Shown: positions 63,030-64,000 of the stretch, one piece after another
How the letters are laid out: each line of letters begins with the position of its first letter
How positions within the stretch are numbered: the stretch's first letter is position 1
Assembly (NCBI GenBank): GCA_964452915.1
Contig: CAYVNW010000002.1
Location: forward strand, 62,001 to 126,000
Source of the DNA: Colivivens sp964452915
GTDB taxonomy: Bacteria; Bacteroidota; Bacteroidia; Bacteroidales; Bacteroidaceae
Length of the DNA: 64,000 bases
Direction of reading: 5' to 3'
Program-made: the position numbers and the translations under genes
Notes under the pieces: model-generated
Database searches by the model: none
Told to the model about the DNA's origin: nothing
What the model saw: only the letters and a program-made list of their open reading frames with translations

Positions 63030-63503
63030 ATGAAAAAGATACATAAAGTGTTTCTCGGGCTTGGCTCAAACTTGGGAGATAAGCAAGAGAACATCAAACA
63101 ATCTATAAAACTGATTGAAAATCGGATTGGCCGCGTTGTAGGCCAATCCGATTTCATCATAACAAAACCGATTGGCTTTAAAAGCAACAGCAAGTTTGTT
63201 AACGCTGTAATAGAACTTGAGACAGCAGAGTCTCCCTACAAAGTTCTGCAGATTACGCAAGAGATAGAGCGCGGTCTTGGCAGAACGCATAAATCCACAA
63301 ACGGCATATATCATGACAGGGTAATAGATATAGATATCCTATTATACGATGATATCACTATTTCTACATACGAGTTGACCATTCCACACCCAAGGATGAA
63401 AGAGAGACAATTCGTTCTTCTGCCATTGTCGCAAATATGTCCTGATTTAATTATGCCTGGTGAAACTTCGACGATAGCTGAGATGCTCTGTCAATTATGT
63501 TGA
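63030..63503 (+). CDS. folK: 2-amino-4-hydroxy-6-hydroxymethyldihydropteridine pyrophosphokinase
   Basis: 157 residues. Folate synthesis step that pyrophosphorylates the pterin alcohol. Signatures FLGLGSNLGDKQENI, TKPIGF, RVIDIDILLYDD and PHPRMKERQFVLLPL are all intact. Starts 3 nt after queA. Its last 53 nt overlap the end of the opposing TatD gene. Confidence 0.96.
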   Translation: MKKIHKVFLGLGSNLGDKQENIKQSIKLIENRIGRVVGQSDFIITKPIGFKSNSKFVNAVIELETAESPYKVLQITQEIERGLGRTHKSTNGIYHDRVIDIDILLYDDITISTYELTIPHPRMKERQFVLLPLSQICPDLIMPGETSTIAEMLCQLC

Positions 63504-64000
63504 ATTTTAGCTCATCGACGGAAATGCCTAATACCTTTGCAATTTCATTGTAATGTTCTCTGATATCCATTTCCCTTTCATCTGTTTCCAACCACAGGCT
63601 TCCTGTTTCATATGCTAATTTAACAGCTTCTTCATTGTAATAATGTCCAAATGACAAGTCTATACCTTGGTTAATCAACTGGCGAGCCAAATATTGACCC
63701 TTCCGAAAACCATGAAGAATCCATTTTTGACGTGGACACATCTGCTTTCTCAGCTGTATAACTTCATCATATCGCTTAACGCAATGGATAATGAGAAACT
63801 TTCCGGTTTTCTCGGCAACCATTATTTGTTGCTTAAATAATTCCATTTGAATACTTAACGATGCACCCCTCGTAGCATCTAACCCGGATTCACCTATTGC
63901 GACAACTTCGGGACGAAGAGATTTCCTTTCTAATTCCTGCATGCTTCTGCCAATAAACTCTTTATCTTCTGTTGCATAAACAGATAAATAAGGATGAATA
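63451..64000 (-). CDS. TatD-family hydrolase, cut by the window edge
   Basis: The reading frame is open to the right end of the window: 183 residues visible, beginning inside the protein (HPYLSVYA, then AIGESGLDATRG). An ATG at 63942 is internal and not the true start. Metal and active-site residues appear at Glu in GESGLD, His in LIIHCVKR, His in WILHGFRK and Asp in LETDERE. The TatD family are metal-dependent deoxyribonucleases or related hydrolases. The C-terminus overlaps folK on the other strand by 53 nt. Confidence 0.9.
   Translation of the reverse strand, partial: IHPYLSVYATEDKEFIGRSMQELERKSLRPEVVAIGESGLDATRGASLSIQMELFKQQIMVAEKTGKFLIIHCVKRYDEVIQLRKQMCPRQKWILHGFRKGQYLARQLINQGIDLSFGHYYNEEAVKLAYETGSLWLETDEREMDIREHYNEIAKVLGISVDELKFNIIDRASQLSSKFHQA

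Noticed and set aside
1..64000. CRISPR arrays, tRNA and rRNA genes
   Set aside because: No regularly spaced repeats of CRISPR length and no tRNA- or rRNA-like sequence were recognised in any gap.

Overview
The window looks like chromosomal DNA of an anaerobic Bacteroidales bacterium, most likely Prevotellaceae. Many genes are preceded by the Bacteroidota -7 box TAnnTTTG, often with a TTG 19-20 nt upstream, and mostly lack a Shine-Dalgarno sequence. Family-specific markers include a fused MurF-Alr, a B-type fumarate reductase (cytochrome b, flavoprotein, iron-sulfur protein), fimbrillin-like lipoproteins with a DUF5119 protein, WbqC, DUF3098 and DUF4890 proteins, an oxygen-sensitive glycyl radical enzyme and a xylanolytic GH30-GH43-dockerin protein. 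I found no tRNA, rRNA, CRISPR array or transposase.

Layout. 1-2.4 kb: end of a surface-polysaccharide cluster (UDP-galactopyranose mutase and a galactofuranosyltransferase-like enzyme). 2.4-2.7 kb: a gap that looks like a free-standing small RNA gene almost without C. 2.8-16.3 kb: housekeeping genes (argS, RNase H, MsbA-like exporter, FKBP isomerase, glyS, WbqC, ACT/UPF0210 pair, polyprenyl synthase, omega-amidase, outer-membrane HhH protein). 16.3-24.1 kb: a leftward operon mnmG-apt-uvrC-dtd-deoC-ompH-murI-CPBP with mostly 4-nt overlaps. 24.4-28.6 kb: a HypD-like glycyl radical enzyme, its activase and a lone FecE-type ATPase.

28.6-33.7 kb is the accessory part: a fimbrillin-like lipoprotein gene broken by a 5-bp tandem duplication, a DUF4160/DUF2442 pair (toxin-antitoxin-like by arrangement), a DUF5119 lipoprotein with a TTG start, and a gene fusing an OmpA-like module to a fimbrillin C-terminus, followed by a 19-bp perfect inverted repeat. 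From about 31.4 to 40 kb most DNA is visibly more GC-rich than the rest. 33.7-40 kb: a short nucleoside kinase, Na/Pi symporter, GSCFA protein, MurF-Alr and a small conserved protein.

40-50 kb: fumarate reductase, YqeY, then acyl-CoA dehydrogenase-EtfA-EtfB divergent from an acyl-CoA ligase. 50.2-53.1 kb: a 981-residue GH30-GH43-dockerin xylan enzyme. 53.4-57.5 kb: NSS transporter, small membrane protein, cysS, DUF4890 protein. 57.8-64 kb: miaB-ftsX-DUF3098-uppP-truB-queA-folK, with a TatD-family gene entering from the right edge and overlapping folK tail to tail.

The best leads are the C-free RNA gene at 2.45-2.68 kb, the repeat-mediated frameshift and fusion in the fimbrial locus, the HypD-like system, and the GH30 domain lacking the glucuronate-binding motif. 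I did not find a clearly new multi-gene defence or biosynthetic system.
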